Of a DNA stretch of 64,000 bases, positions 51,700 to 61,726 are shown in pieces (position 1 is the stretch's first letter; every line of letters begins with the position of its first letter). This DNA comes from Nemertoderma westbladi (Eukaryota; Xenacoelomorpha; Nemertodermatida; Nemertodermatidae): positions 1-64,000 of the forward strand of contig JAUCBJ010000872.1 of the NCBI GenBank assembly GCA_032718475.1, given 5' to 3'. Position numbers and translations under genes: made by a program. The notes beneath the pieces are model-generated. The model saw nothing but the letters and a program-made list of their open reading frames with translations. It made no database searches and was not told the DNA's origin.

Positions 51700-52756
51700 T
51701 TGGGGCCAGCCAATGAAATTATTGCAGCAATCAGATCAGTCAGTATACGATGGTTCGACAACATTTGTGTCTACTGTTGACGGTGACACAGAACCATTTG
51801 AAGTGTTATGGGGCGTCCTCCAAGGTGACACACTTGCACCATTCTTGTTCATTATTGTGGTTGACTATGTTCTACGCATGTCCTTAGATCATTATAATGA
51901 TGATGGGGTGATGATAACTCCACCTACTGGCTCCAGAAGTCGAGGAAATCCTGCCAAGTACCTAACTGATCTAGACTTTGCTGATGACTTAGGAGTACTC
52001 TCAGAATCATTAGAGGGAGCCCAACGGCTCCTCAGCTCATTAGAACATGCTGCTTCTAGTGTTGGTCTTTTTATTAACTCCAGAAAGACCAAAATTCTGA
52101 CAGTTAACGTTGAAAGTCCTCAGCAAGTCTCTGATCGGATGAGCATAAGCTCAAAGGATGGTATGCTTGAGCATGTGGACGACTTCTGTTACCTGGGATC
52201 ATGGATCCGGAAGTCAGGTGAGGACCTTCGAATACGTAAGGGAAAGGCATGGGCAGCCTTGAATAGGCTTTCCAGGATTTGGAAGTCACCGAGAATTAAT
52301 CGGAAACTTAAGGTCCGATTATTTAGAGCAGCAGTAGTTCCAGTACTCCTCTACGGGAGTCCATGCTGGGCTCTAACTGCTGAGGACACCAAATCTCTGG
52401 ATGGCACATTCACAAGAATGCTACGCCGGGTTCATTGTGTCAAGTACAATGCACACATCTCCAACCAGACACTATATAACATTGGAGGTGTCTCATTGGT
52501 TCCCCCAAGCTTGACACTAGAACAAAATCGCCTCCGCTTTGCAGGACATTGCTTTCGCCGTGAGGACCAGCCAGTGCATAATCTTGTACTTTGGCAGCCT
52601 CATGGAGTGAATAAGCATGGTGGACAGCCCATGACTTTCTTGAGACGCATCTTAAAGGACACTGGCCTTAAAGATGCGGATTATCTAGCAAATGTCATGG
52701 GTGATAGGGAGTTGTGGCGGTGCAATTTTGTTGACAAGCCGGCACAGCATTCTTAA
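51683..52756 (+). CDS. LINE-D reverse transcriptase C-terminal half (open frame)
   Basis: Same protein as LINE-B: VLWGVLQGDTLAPFLF, DFADDLGVLSESLEG, LLYGSPCWALTAEDTKSLDG, ending FVDKPAQHS. The ORF begins at an ATG in LINE-H sequence. It lacks the endonuclease and RT fingers, so it is inactive as an element. Confidence 0.85.
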   Translation: MNKDIPWGQPMKLLQQSDQSVYDGSTTFVSTVDGDTEPFEVLWGVLQGDTLAPFLFIIVVDYVLRMSLDHYNDDGVMITPPTGSRSRGNPAKYLTDLDFADDLGVLSESLEGAQRLLSSLEHAASSVGLFINSRKTKILTVNVESPQQVSDRMSISSKDGMLEHVDDFCYLGSWIRKSGEDLRIRKGKAWAALNRLSRIWKSPRINRKLKVRLFRAAVVPVLLYGSPCWALTAEDTKSLDGTFTRMLRRVHCVKYNAHISNQTLYNIGGVSLVPPSLTLEQNRLRFAGHCFRREDQPVHNLVLWQPHGVNKHGGQPMTFLRRILKDTGLKDADYLANVMGDRELWRCNFVDKPAQHS

Positions 52757-52795
52757 AAATGCAGCTGCAATGCGGCGTGCCGATCCTGGTGGTAG
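51711..52795 (+). mobile_element. LINE-D: RTE-like LINE (family 1), 5' truncated, inserted in LINE-H
   Basis: Bounded by TTGGGGCCAGC at 51700-51710 and 52796-52806. It starts at the RT codons for DEIIAAIRS and ends CCGATCCTGGTGGTAG, a degenerate version of the (TAG)n tail. Almost identical to LINE-A and LINE-B, apart from a 4-base duplication (CAGT) near 51740. Confidence 0.9.
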
Positions 52796-53029
52796 TTGGG
52801 GCCAGCGTTCAGAACTAACGTCTGGAGATCCACCAATCAAAGAAATCGCCACATCATAACAAGAGCAACGGCTCATGGATACCACCATCTAATTTGTTCG
52901 ACAAAAACCCCATTCCACGACCGATCGGCAGAATGCGCCTGTAAATACTGCGGCAATAGCGCCCAGTATATATACCATGTTCTAGAATGCGCGAACTCGC
53001 CTGAACTGTCACTCCTAGCGGAAGAATAG
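52796..53029 (+). pseudogene. LINE-H ORF2 C-terminus with CCHC motif
   Basis: Continues LINE-H after the LINE-D insertion: HIITRATAHGYHHLICSTK, then CACKYCGNSAQYIYHVLEC, the Cys/His cluster at the end of many LINE polyproteins, and a stop at 53029. The frame of this segment is open. Confidence 0.75.
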
Positions 53030-53058
53030 GTCTCTCAAAACACCATCACTTCACTAAC

Positions 53059-54331
53059 TGTAAAAGCTTCTGTGGGATATAACTGGCCCCTTTGCTTCGC
53101 AATCCAGTTTCCCCCCAGGCGCTGGAATACTCTAAAAAGGTTCTCTAACTGTATAAATATTCCCCTCGCCCTCAAGGTACCGTTACAGGTGTTTTAACAG
53201 ACATAAAAGTCATTCTGCTATATACGTGTTTTAGCGGACATGGTAAGACAAAAAACCTGCAATGCGACAAATACCTTTCATAGCTTAGCCGTGATGATTC
53301 ATATTACGACATCTAACAGCTGGTTGCTGACATGGAAACAGCCATTGAACGCATGGTTCTTTGTTTGGCTTGAACCAATCAGAGCGATTTTTCCTGTCGA
53401 CGTGTAGCTTTTCGGTCGATCATAAGGAGTGTGTTCAGTCTTACTGTTTTTTCTTGATACTTTTGTTGTTATTGCTGTCTAGGCCAGGAACAACGGCTCT
53501 AGAATCAATTCGTTTCATACTTTTATAAGAAACATTAGTAGGCTTAAATTATAGAGCGTATGACTGTTATCAACTCAAATCCAATCTAATCTTAACAATT
53601 CCATTCATAATTCAATACTTTGTTGTTATTACTGTTTAACATACATTATTATACTGCTATTTACTGTTGTGTTTGGTTGAATATCATTTGGAGAACATAT
53701 ATAAAGAACCCAAATTTCCCAATTTTCTTGATACACTACAGGTTAGAGAGACGGGTTATATATAGCGATTGCGACTTATATTGTTGTGGTTTGCTATTTA
53801 ATGCTATTTAATAAGCACTACATTGGTCCGTTGCTATTCCCTTTATATATGATAAAATTCATTGACGGTCGGCAAATTAGTGAGCAGTATTGTGTGTTAC
53901 CGGTATTGTGCATGATTGTGATTGATAACTAAGCATTTCCTAAAGAATGCGCCTCATACGTGAATCTTAAGCCTTACCGACTTACCGTTGTGATTAGTAT
54001 AAGTCATATCTCTGTTTACTTAGATAGAGCGCCACGTCCTAAAGGAACTGTTAATATTTCCAGAAAGTAAATAATATTAGTCAGAAATTAATTATTAACG
54101 ATCAATCGAATAATACAATACAGTAAGCTTCACTGCAATAATAATTTAAGCCGACAGAATCCAGTCTCCCGGGATTATCCAGCGGGTGAATGGACACGCA
54201 CTAGGCTGGCTTCTGCTAATGTTGTGTTTATTGGTATAAAATATTTGTCTTCTTCTAAAGTATATTTATAAACCAAAAGACATATAAATTTTGGCAGGTT
54301 AAACTGCTAAAGGTCTTCAAAAGCGCGTACA
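53059..54331 (+). repeat. BEL-2 5' LTR
   Basis: 1273 bp, from TGTAAAAGCTTCTG to AAGCGCGTACA (TG...CA). It is colinear with the solo LTR and, more distantly, with the BEL-1 LTRs. It has the CCAATCAGAGCG box at 53375. The preceding bases CTAAC (53054-53058) are the candidate target duplication; the partner lies beyond the window. Confidence 0.85.
53375..53386 (+). promoter_or_regulatory. CCAAT box in BEL-2 5' LTR
   Basis: CCAATCAGAGCG, identical to that of the other BEL LTRs, about 316 bp into the LTR. Confidence 0.5.
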
Positions 54332-55612
54332 ATAACAGTCATTGACTTTATTGCAGTAAGCAATAAAGTTGAAAGTACCGGTCAACCGGTAAACCTGAAC
54401 CGGTACTTCTGTAGGTCAGTAGGCCCAACTGCCAGAACCGGTACTTCTGTAGGTCCGTAGGCCCAACTGTCCTAACCGGTACTTCCAGTATAAGTACATT
54501 AGTATTATTCGATTTGATTATTGTATACCGGTAGGTCTCGATATTAAATCGGGGACGCCTGGTTTTTATTGGGATTTTACTTAGGTCTATTTCTGTCAGT
54601 TTTATTTCCTAGTAAGTTAATATTGAGCTGAAGACGTGTAAGTCTGCTCAGATTGTTCAGATAATTGTAGGCCGGACTGTTGTCAGATTGTTGTTGGGTT
54701 TGGAGAGATTACGGCGTGTGTGGAGTTTATCCGATAGAGTGCCAGTTAGTAAGTTGGGGCAGCCATTGCTGTAAGGTCAATCCCCTCTTAAAGAATAAGT
54801 CGTACTACCGTGTTAGAACGCATACTAACTAACAATTTTGGAATCTGCACATACTGTAGTTTATTTAGGCTTGACAGTATTCTGCCAGCGTTTTGGCTTG
54901 TGTTTGTTTGTGTGGTCTGTTCAGATACCGTAATAGTTATTACTCAGATATTTTGTAGGCTGGATTGTTGTCTAGCTATTATTAGGTCTGAAGAGATTGC
55001 TGCTTGTGTAGAGTTTGTCTGATAAAGTGCCAGTTAGTAAGTTGGGGCAGTCATAACTGTAAGGTCAATCCCCTCTTAAAGAATAAGTCGTACTACCGTG
55101 TTAGAATGCATACTAACTAACCGTTTTGGAATCTGCACATACAGTAGTTTATTTAGGCTTGGTGGTAGTCTGCCAGCGTTTGGTTTGTATTTTGTTTGAG
55201 TATCCTGTACGGGTAGCGTAATATTTATTATTCAGAGTTTATGCGATTATTCGCAACATTCATGTCCCCAAGTTCATTCCTACAGTAATTGTGTTTGTTA
55301 TACATACCGTTATAGTTAAATTAACCCCGGTACTACACGGGCTGCTTGGCGTAGGAAAAGACTGGTGACTTTGTGCTTCGGTCACTCCAGCAGATGCCGT
55401 GGTTCTTTTAACTGTTCAAGTATATTTAACTACTGATTATTTGTTGTACCAGTACTTGTACCTAATTTAGGGTTTAGTGTACAGTGCTTTCCGAAAGTAA
55501 TTAGTGTGTAGGCAGTATATTTGTGTTGTAAAGTGGTTAATAGGCACGCTGGATCTGGTAGTCCGCGGTAATTAACTTCCAGGTAGGAACACTCCGTGAT
55601 ACATAACGTAGT

Positions 55613-55636
55613 ACCTATAGCGATACGGCTATAGGT
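55613..55636. promoter_or_regulatory. Conserved leader hairpin, BEL-2
   Basis: ACCTATAGC, loop GATACG, GCTATAGGT: the same perfect 9-bp stem as in BEL-1 at 14106-14129, in a conserved neighbourhood. Confidence 0.6.
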
Positions 55637-56177
55637 CGTCAGGCGGTGGTATTTTCCTATCTGGACAGCGCAGTGTATTTACTACTACTTATTATTTTCA
55701 AATACCGTAGTACCCTGTCTGTTGTAATAACCAGAATTCTAACCCTTTGTTAGACTGGTTTGTAGACTTCTTGTAAAATTACCCTAAAAATTCTTACGTA
55801 ATAATTTTTGTTGTGTTTAACTAGAGATTTAATCTCACCCGTATCGTAAGTAATTTGTAGTATTAAGTAACTTAGGTAAATTAGAATTATCTGTTTTAGT
55901 GTCAAATAGGTAGCACTTCACTGAGAGCGCACAGCTTCTGTGTAGTGACTCCCCCAGAAATAATAACATTTATTTCAAATATTGACAAAACCCTTTTAAA
56001 CGGGTATATATCTATTATAAATCAACTCAAACGATTTATAGATAGTAGGCCTGCCATACCACAACTAGGTCTCAAAATCAGTTGGACTACTGCTTAAATA
56101 ACGGTAACAAAGTAAGTTAAAGTAACCAAGTAACCCTAAAATATTCAGAAAATCAATTATTCTAAAACAATTGACAT

Positions 56178-56446
56178 ACCGGTATTTACCATAGGCTTAT
56201 TATATTTATTTCTATAAATTTGAGCTGAAATCATACCGGTATTCTGTAATAATTCTAGTTCATGATTATACTTATATATACTATAAGTGTAAGCTGTATA
56301 CCGGTATTCACGATAGGCCTATTATATATTTATATATATTTGTGCTAAAATTATATACCGGTACTCTGTGACAAACCTAGTTTACAATACTTATATATAT
56401 ATTATAAGCGCATACCGGTATTCTAATACTGTAATAAATTACCGGT
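56178..56446. repeat. Phased ACCGGT palindromes upstream of BEL-2 gag
   Basis: ACCGGT begins at 56178, 56235, 56300, 56357, 56414 and 56441; the first five are 57-65 bp apart. The equivalent BEL-1 series is at 13272-13560. Confidence 0.75.
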
Positions 56447-56527
56447 ACTAGGCCAACGGTCATACTGAATTACTAGACTTGCTTTAACTGTAACTATAGC
56501 AGTAGGCATTCAACTGTATAGCTAAAC

Positions 56528-59500
56528 ATGTCTGACACTCAGCAAACCCTGTCAGACAGCCTAATCGATACAACCATCTGTGACACAGATAGGAGTGTTG
56601 AGCGATTAAGAAAGGAGTTCAGCTCACCTCCTACTGAAAGAAAAGTCATCCCTCCAGTAGTGATATCGGACCCTAAGCTAATCCAACACCGTAGGTCCAT
56701 CATCGGCACTCGGGCTCAAGTCAAACGGAACCAGGAAGCAGCTGGCCCACAGCAGCAACAGCCTAGTCAAGAAACTTGTTCCCAGCGATCAGATAGCTCC
56801 AGTAGTTCGGATACTGTCGAACTGACCCCCGAACGTGGATTGCAGATGACGGCTAAAGCCTACTCGGACCCCCTTCTCAACCTTCCTGCCGCAGTGCTAA
56901 CAACTATATTGATTGCGGTGGAGGAACATCAAGCAGATTGGGCGAGAAATAAGCGAGCGACCCAAGATAATTATGCGGGATACGCCAGGGAAGAATTGAT
57001 GTCTATTGTCGAGTCACAATGGAACTTTCCCGGACCCGGACTCCCGTTGGATCTGTCCGAGGCTACTTGGGAAGATATACACAGGATGGGAGTGGCTAAA
57101 GATACGATGGATCCAGCTGTTTGGAAGAGGTCGGCAGCAGAATATGTGCAGGGATTCTTCGGCTCCTTAGAGAGATTAGAAGAACAACTGTTTCGACAAC
57201 CCCAAGGACCTCAAGAGCAGGAAGAACTGCTATATCAAGTACGCGAAAGAACCCTACGCATTCGACTAATCCTATCAGCTTTTGAGGAAACTTCCAAAAG
57301 AAGACAGGACACGTCACTGCAGGTTGCTGTCAAAACTTGGTTCCAGCGGATAGGTCTCCAAATCCAAGAAACAGACCAGTGGAAATCCCAGCTGTCTGAG
57401 AGACTAACTTATGAAGAACCAACCGATGCCACCCTTTCTCAAGTGGAAGGCGAAGAGACCTCAGAGAAACTACGAGCGAGAGACGCCATAGACATTTATC
57501 TGTCCGACTATCAGCGATTCCTAGGAGACGAAGAATTGAGGAGACGGCTGTCTGGACTTTCCCCCAATAGTGAAGGAACCCAGCGTGTGTTAGATTCAAT
57601 CGATGCTGAAATGTTAGCTGCTAACCAAGCAGAATTTGATGAAAAACTCCGCCTCGCTAGAGTCCAAGAAGAAAAGGTAAAGAAAAGACGGATAGAGGAA
57701 CAAAAGGCGGCGGCTACGGCAGAAGCAGAAGTAGAAAGAAAAGCAGCGGCGGCAGAAGCAAAGGCGGAAAGAGCAGTGGCAGAAGCAGAACGGAGAGCGT
57801 TTGAGCAGACTACCCAACTGGAGTTGGAAAATCTGCAAGAGACGCAAGACAACATAAATAAACAGTTAACTGCTAGTCACATGCAGATGATGAGAAAATC
57901 TACTCCCAAACGCCAGGGATACACATCCTCGGAAGAAAGTGAAACCACCGATCCTGAAGGCGGAGGAAATAGATCTCGTCTAAGCAGGCGTAGAAAAACA
58001 TCTCATCGTCACAAATTGCCTGATTTGCCCCCAGCTGTTAGAAGACAACTAGCTAGCACAGACTTAGCGAGTACGGAACCCACATACCAAACTATTCAGG
58101 TCAAAAGACTCCCTACAATAGTTGATGAGCCTGAAATAATTAGGCCTGTCGTTCCCAAAGTCACACCTGTGCTAGAGACCCCTGTACTTCCAGAGCTTAA
58201 CTCTAAGTTCCCTTTACACAGTACTACACTGCCTGTACCCGGTAGAACAGTCCATGAGAACATTCCTGTCCTGGAAGCTGAGAGAGAAATCAAAGATTTG
58301 TCTCCCGTCGTCCCACGTCAGCCCGCTACAATGTTGGCGACTCCCGCTTCGGCGGTTGAGTGGGTAGAGGAGGGACGGCGGGGGATGAATCTCCTGCTCG
58401 GACAGATGCAGGAGACTGTCCACCAGCTTAAGGGAACAGTAAGGGAAGGTAGAGCAGAGTTGCAAGAAGTGCAGCAAAGTATCGCGCTAGAACGCGACAA
58501 ATTAGTCAATATCCAAAAGGGGATACCAATACCCCCTGTAAAATTGTGTCAACCTGTTAGGTCTGAAGTATTACATGCGCAAGGTGTGGAGCCTACACGC
58601 ATCTATACTGCTAGTGAAGTAGAAACTCCTATAGCAAACCCTATTAAGGGTGATTATAGACCTGTTATTAATGATATTCCCTATAGACCTGATACTGATC
58701 CGAGAAATTTATATACCGATAATTCGATATTAAATAACACGATGGCCCAAGAAAGCTTTACGCGGCAGATGGCTAGAACAGAAGCCCGCCAAGCGGTCAA
58801 AGTGGGAGAGATCGTCAAATTCAATGGAGATGAGATGAAATGGTTACCTTTCAACGAATATTACAAAGACAGCATACAGAACTCTGTGCTATCTAACGGA
58901 GAGAAACTTAGGTTCCTCATCAAGTGCTTGGAAGGACCTCCCAAGTTAATGGCGTTAAAGTTTATTGGACATCCAGAAGGATTAAGACAAGTATGGGATA
59001 CATTAAACATCAGGTATGGTAACAAGGATAACATAGCTAAGTATTTGTATGCAAAATTAGTAGCCCCCCGACACTTCCTTAGTAGCGGGATTATAGAGTT
59101 TTCCGATGAAATTCAGGAGATCTGTAGACAATTGGACTGGTTGGGTAAGTCTCATGAATATCAGAGTTCAATGGTTATTGGAGCCGTAGTCTCTACTTTA
59201 CCAAAGGGTGGAGTATGTACACGCTGGGACAAGAAAGTGTTGTACATGAATGAACAACAACGACGAAGTCCTACCATGGCTGATCTCATGTCCTTCTTAG
59301 ATGGTGAGGTAAAACTACAACTCATCAAGCAGTCCAGAGAGAAAACATCGGAAAATAAGGTAAGTGAGAAACCCGCTTCTAGGAGAAGAATAACACCGGT
59401 GTGTTACACTGACGACGGCGAAAGCCAAGTTTCTCAAGAAGAGGACAGCGGGAAAGATACTGAGCGATCTTACTACGTCGACAAAACCTCAAAAGATGTA

Positions 59501-61726
59501 AGTAAATACAAGGCTCGAAATAACGATAGGAGAGAACAGGTTGCCAAGACCCCTCCTCAGTCTCCTAACAGAATGCACCGAAGAAAACCCGAAGAAAAAA
59601 CGAGAGTGCATCAAGTTACCCAAGGTAAAGTGAGTAACATAAAACCTAACTGTGGGCTGTGCGACGGGACCCACCGTTTGAGTGCGTGTGCAGAATTTCT
59701 AAAGAAATCCCTTGTAGACAGACGTACAGTTGTGTGGGACAAGCGGTTATGCTATAATTGCCTCAGACCAGGACACCAACGGCGAACCTGTTACTCCGAC
59801 ATAAAGTATGCAAAGTGTGGCGCGAAACATCACATCTTGTTACACAGTGAGTTCGAACGAGACAAACAGAGTCAGGTAAGTGAGCCCGAACTACATGTCC
59901 AATTCAGTGATGTAAATGACACTGATCAGGAGTCTGAGATGGAAGGATTCTATACTGATGAATTCTCCGACGCCAACGAATCCTGTTATCTAATCAATAC
60001 CGCAGTGTATCGAGCACTTACTTATGAAAAGGTCACCAACAATGAGTTTCCCCCAACTACTTTTGCCAAACAACCATCTTGGAAAGCTCCAACTTCCAAC
60101 GTAGGAATCAGAGAATTTCCTGTGGTGCAGGTAAGAGTTCATGGTCTTAATAAAAGTTACATAGTGAACGCCCTCCTTGACTCTGGCAGCACAGGAACAT
60201 TCATCGATCAAGAATTAGCCGAGGATATCTTTGCTGGACAACCCAAATTCCGGACTAAATTGAATATGTCAGGAATTATGCAGGTTTGGAAATCTACCTT
60301 AATGGCAGATTACTATGTAGGTGTGTTGTCCACCCCCCAGGATAAGTTAGGAACACAAGGTATAAGGTCGGTAAAAATGGTGGCTATAAAGAACTTCGCT
60401 ACTACTCAAGCAGACCTTTATAATTGGGACGAGGATGAGAGCATCCAACATCTTGAGATACCTCGATTCCAGACAGATTATCCTGGAGTGCAAATCCTCA
60501 TCGGCCAGAACGCGCATGAGGCGCTCGAAACATTGGAGAAACGGCCTGCTCAACCACAGCCACTGCAAACCTATGCGGTAAGAACTAGAGTAGGTTGGTA
60601 CTTTACTGGCCCTTCCCGCAGGACTCTCGAAGAGAGAATGCCACAAGAACAAACATACCAAGTACACGATTGGGAAGTGGAGAGCAGTGAGGTGGACGAA
60701 CTAACTGAGGGAACACCATACTCCTCAGATAATGACGACATCTACCAACTCTTCGATGAAGAGAACACAATCGACCTACTTACAGAAAACCAAACTTGGA
60801 AAAGTCAGGTGAACCTTTGTCAACTGATTCACCCATCGGAACCCATCGCTTACAATGACGAACTAAACGATGAGATAGAGCGCTACAACGCTAGAACTCG
60901 GGACGAACTAGCTGTACGATTCTTTACTCAGGAACTGGTAGAGCCCAATTCATATGATAAGGCTCTATCGATAGAAGAAGAAAGAGCCAAGCAAATCCAG
61001 GAAACAACTACACGTTTTTTAAAGGACCAAGGTAGGTATGAAATCGGCCTACCATTTCGAAAACGAGAACCTAGATTTATAAATAACAGACCCTTGGCAG
61101 AGAAAAGAATCGCTCAATTATATCGACGCCTTACAGCTAATACTTCAGCGAAAGAAATGTACCAAACTCAGCTGAAGAAATTTATAACAATGGGTTACGC
61201 GGAGCGAGTACCGGAAGGAACACTAGTGACGGAGAGAACGTATTACTTAACACATCTTTACGTTCCCAAACCCGGTAAACCCCATGAAGTCCGAGTCGTA
61301 TTTGATGGCTCTGCGCTATATATGGGCCAATCCCTCAATTCCGAGTTGTTACCAGGACCCAACTTACTCCAATCTTTGTTGGGAATACTATTAAGATTAA
61401 GACAATATTCCATCGCGTTCGCTTCTGATATAGAAGGAATGTTCTTACAAGTCAAGGCGCTGGATAGAGATAGAGATAGCCTGAGATTTCTGTGGTGGCC
61501 TGAAGGAGACCTCAACCAGAAACCGGTAGAGTACTGGATGACCATCCAGGCTTTTGGGATCATATCAAGCCCTTCCAACGCCTGCTCCGTGGTGCGAACC
61601 ACTGCGAATGACAACCGAGACTCCTTCTCCAAAGAAGTGATAGACAACATAAAACGCCATAGCTGTCGCGAAAGGAACGGTAGAGTGTTTGAAAAGAGGT
61701 GGATTTCGACTGACGAAATTCACTAG
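56528..61726 (+). CDS. BEL-2 Gag-protease-RT (1732 aa, RT truncated)
   Basis: Starts MSDTQQTLSDSL, as in BEL-1. Order: polar N-terminus (TVELTPERG at about 98); Ala/Glu/Lys coiled coil at about 365-450, without the long alanine run of BEL-1; DUF1759-like Gag domain from about 757; zinc knuckles at about 1041-1105 (CGLCDG, CYNCLRPGHQRRTC, AKCGAKHH, where the first Cys of the last cluster has become Tyr: IKYAKCG); aspartic protease LLDSGSTGTFID at about 1216; RT from about 1575 (VPKPGKPHEVRVVFDGSA, the first catalytic Asp in FASDIEGMFLQVKA, LRFLWWPEG, FGIISSPSNA). After DNIKRH the frame departs from RT and stops 25 codons later. BEL pol is normally fused in one frame with Gag. Confidence 0.9.
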   Translation: MSDTQQTLSDSLIDTTICDTDRSVERLRKEFSSPPTERKVIPPVVISDPKLIQHRRSIIGTRAQVKRNQEAAGPQQQQPSQETCSQRSDSSSSSDTVELTPERGLQMTAKAYSDPLLNLPAAVLTTILIAVEEHQADWARNKRATQDNYAGYAREELMSIVESQWNFPGPGLPLDLSEATWEDIHRMGVAKDTMDPAVWKRSAAEYVQGFFGSLERLEEQLFRQPQGPQEQEELLYQVRERTLRIRLILSAFEETSKRRQDTSLQVAVKTWFQRIGLQIQETDQWKSQLSERLTYEEPTDATLSQVEGEETSEKLRARDAIDIYLSDYQRFLGDEELRRRLSGLSPNSEGTQRVLDSIDAEMLAANQAEFDEKLRLARVQEEKVKKRRIEEQKAAATAEAEVERKAAAAEAKAERAVAEAERRAFEQTTQLELENLQETQDNINKQLTASHMQMMRKSTPKRQGYTSSEESETTDPEGGGNRSRLSRRRKTSHRHKLPDLPPAVRRQLASTDLASTEPTYQTIQVKRLPTIVDEPEIIRPVVPKVTPVLETPVLPELNSKFPLHSTTLPVPGRTVHENIPVLEAEREIKDLSPVVPRQPATMLATPASAVEWVEEGRRGMNLLLGQMQETVHQLKGTVREGRAELQEVQQSIALERDKLVNIQKGIPIPPVKLCQPVRSEVLHAQGVEPTRIYTASEVETPIANPIKGDYRPVINDIPYRPDTDPRNLYTDNSILNNTMAQESFTRQMARTEARQAVKVGEIVKFNGDEMKWLPFNEYYKDSIQNSVLSNGEKLRFLIKCLEGPPKLMALKFIGHPEGLRQVWDTLNIRYGNKDNIAKYLYAKLVAPRHFLSSGIIEFSDEIQEICRQLDWLGKSHEYQSSMVIGAVVSTLPKGGVCTRWDKKVLYMNEQQRRSPTMADLMSFLDGEVKLQLIKQSREKTSENKVSEKPASRRRITPVCYTDDGESQVSQEEDSGKDTERSYYVDKTSKDVSKYKARNNDRREQVAKTPPQSPNRMHRRKPEEKTRVHQVTQGKVSNIKPNCGLCDGTHRLSACAEFLKKSLVDRRTVVWDKRLCYNCLRPGHQRRTCYSDIKYAKCGAKHHILLHSEFERDKQSQVSEPELHVQFSDVNDTDQESEMEGFYTDEFSDANESCYLINTAVYRALTYEKVTNNEFPPTTFAKQPSWKAPTSNVGIREFPVVQVRVHGLNKSYIVNALLDSGSTGTFIDQELAEDIFAGQPKFRTKLNMSGIMQVWKSTLMADYYVGVLSTPQDKLGTQGIRSVKMVAIKNFATTQADLYNWDEDESIQHLEIPRFQTDYPGVQILIGQNAHEALETLEKRPAQPQPLQTYAVRTRVGWYFTGPSRRTLEERMPQEQTYQVHDWEVESSEVDELTEGTPYSSDNDDIYQLFDEENTIDLLTENQTWKSQVNLCQLIHPSEPIAYNDELNDEIERYNARTRDELAVRFFTQELVEPNSYDKALSIEEERAKQIQETTTRFLKDQGRYEIGLPFRKREPRFINNRPLAEKRIAQLYRRLTANTSAKEMYQTQLKKFITMGYAERVPEGTLVTERTYYLTHLYVPKPGKPHEVRVVFDGSALYMGQSLNSELLPGPNLLQSLLGILLRLRQYSIAFASDIEGMFLQVKALDRDRDSLRFLWWPEGDLNQKPVEYWMTIQAFGIISSPSNACSVVRTTANDNRDSFSKEVIDNIKRHSCRERNGRVFEKRWISTDEIH

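Larger units (their letters stand above)
46077..53029 (+). mobile_element. LINE-H: CR1/L2-like LINE with ORF1 and ORF2, host of two nested LINEs
   Basis: ORF1 (46077 to about 47082), endonuclease (about 47220-47900), RT (about 50357-51330) and C-terminal region (to 53029) are all present on the plus strand but broken by stops and frameshifts. LINE-I (48399-50345) and LINE-D (51711-52795) are inserted in it with TSDs AATCAACCATT and TTGGGGCCAGC; skipping each insert returns to the matching point of the same protein. The 3' end is lost or displaced: the BEL-2 LTR begins 30 bp after the last coding block. Confidence 0.85.
54332..56527 (+). other. BEL-2 5' leader
   Basis: 2196 bp, homologous to the BEL-1 leader. 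It holds the 288-bp-period duplication (GTTGGGGCAG at 54753 and 55041), the hairpin at 55613-55636, ACCGGT clusters after the LTR (54378-54535) and before gag (56178-56446), and the start context AAACATGTCTGA. No TGG-type primer-binding site is evident. Confidence 0.75.
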
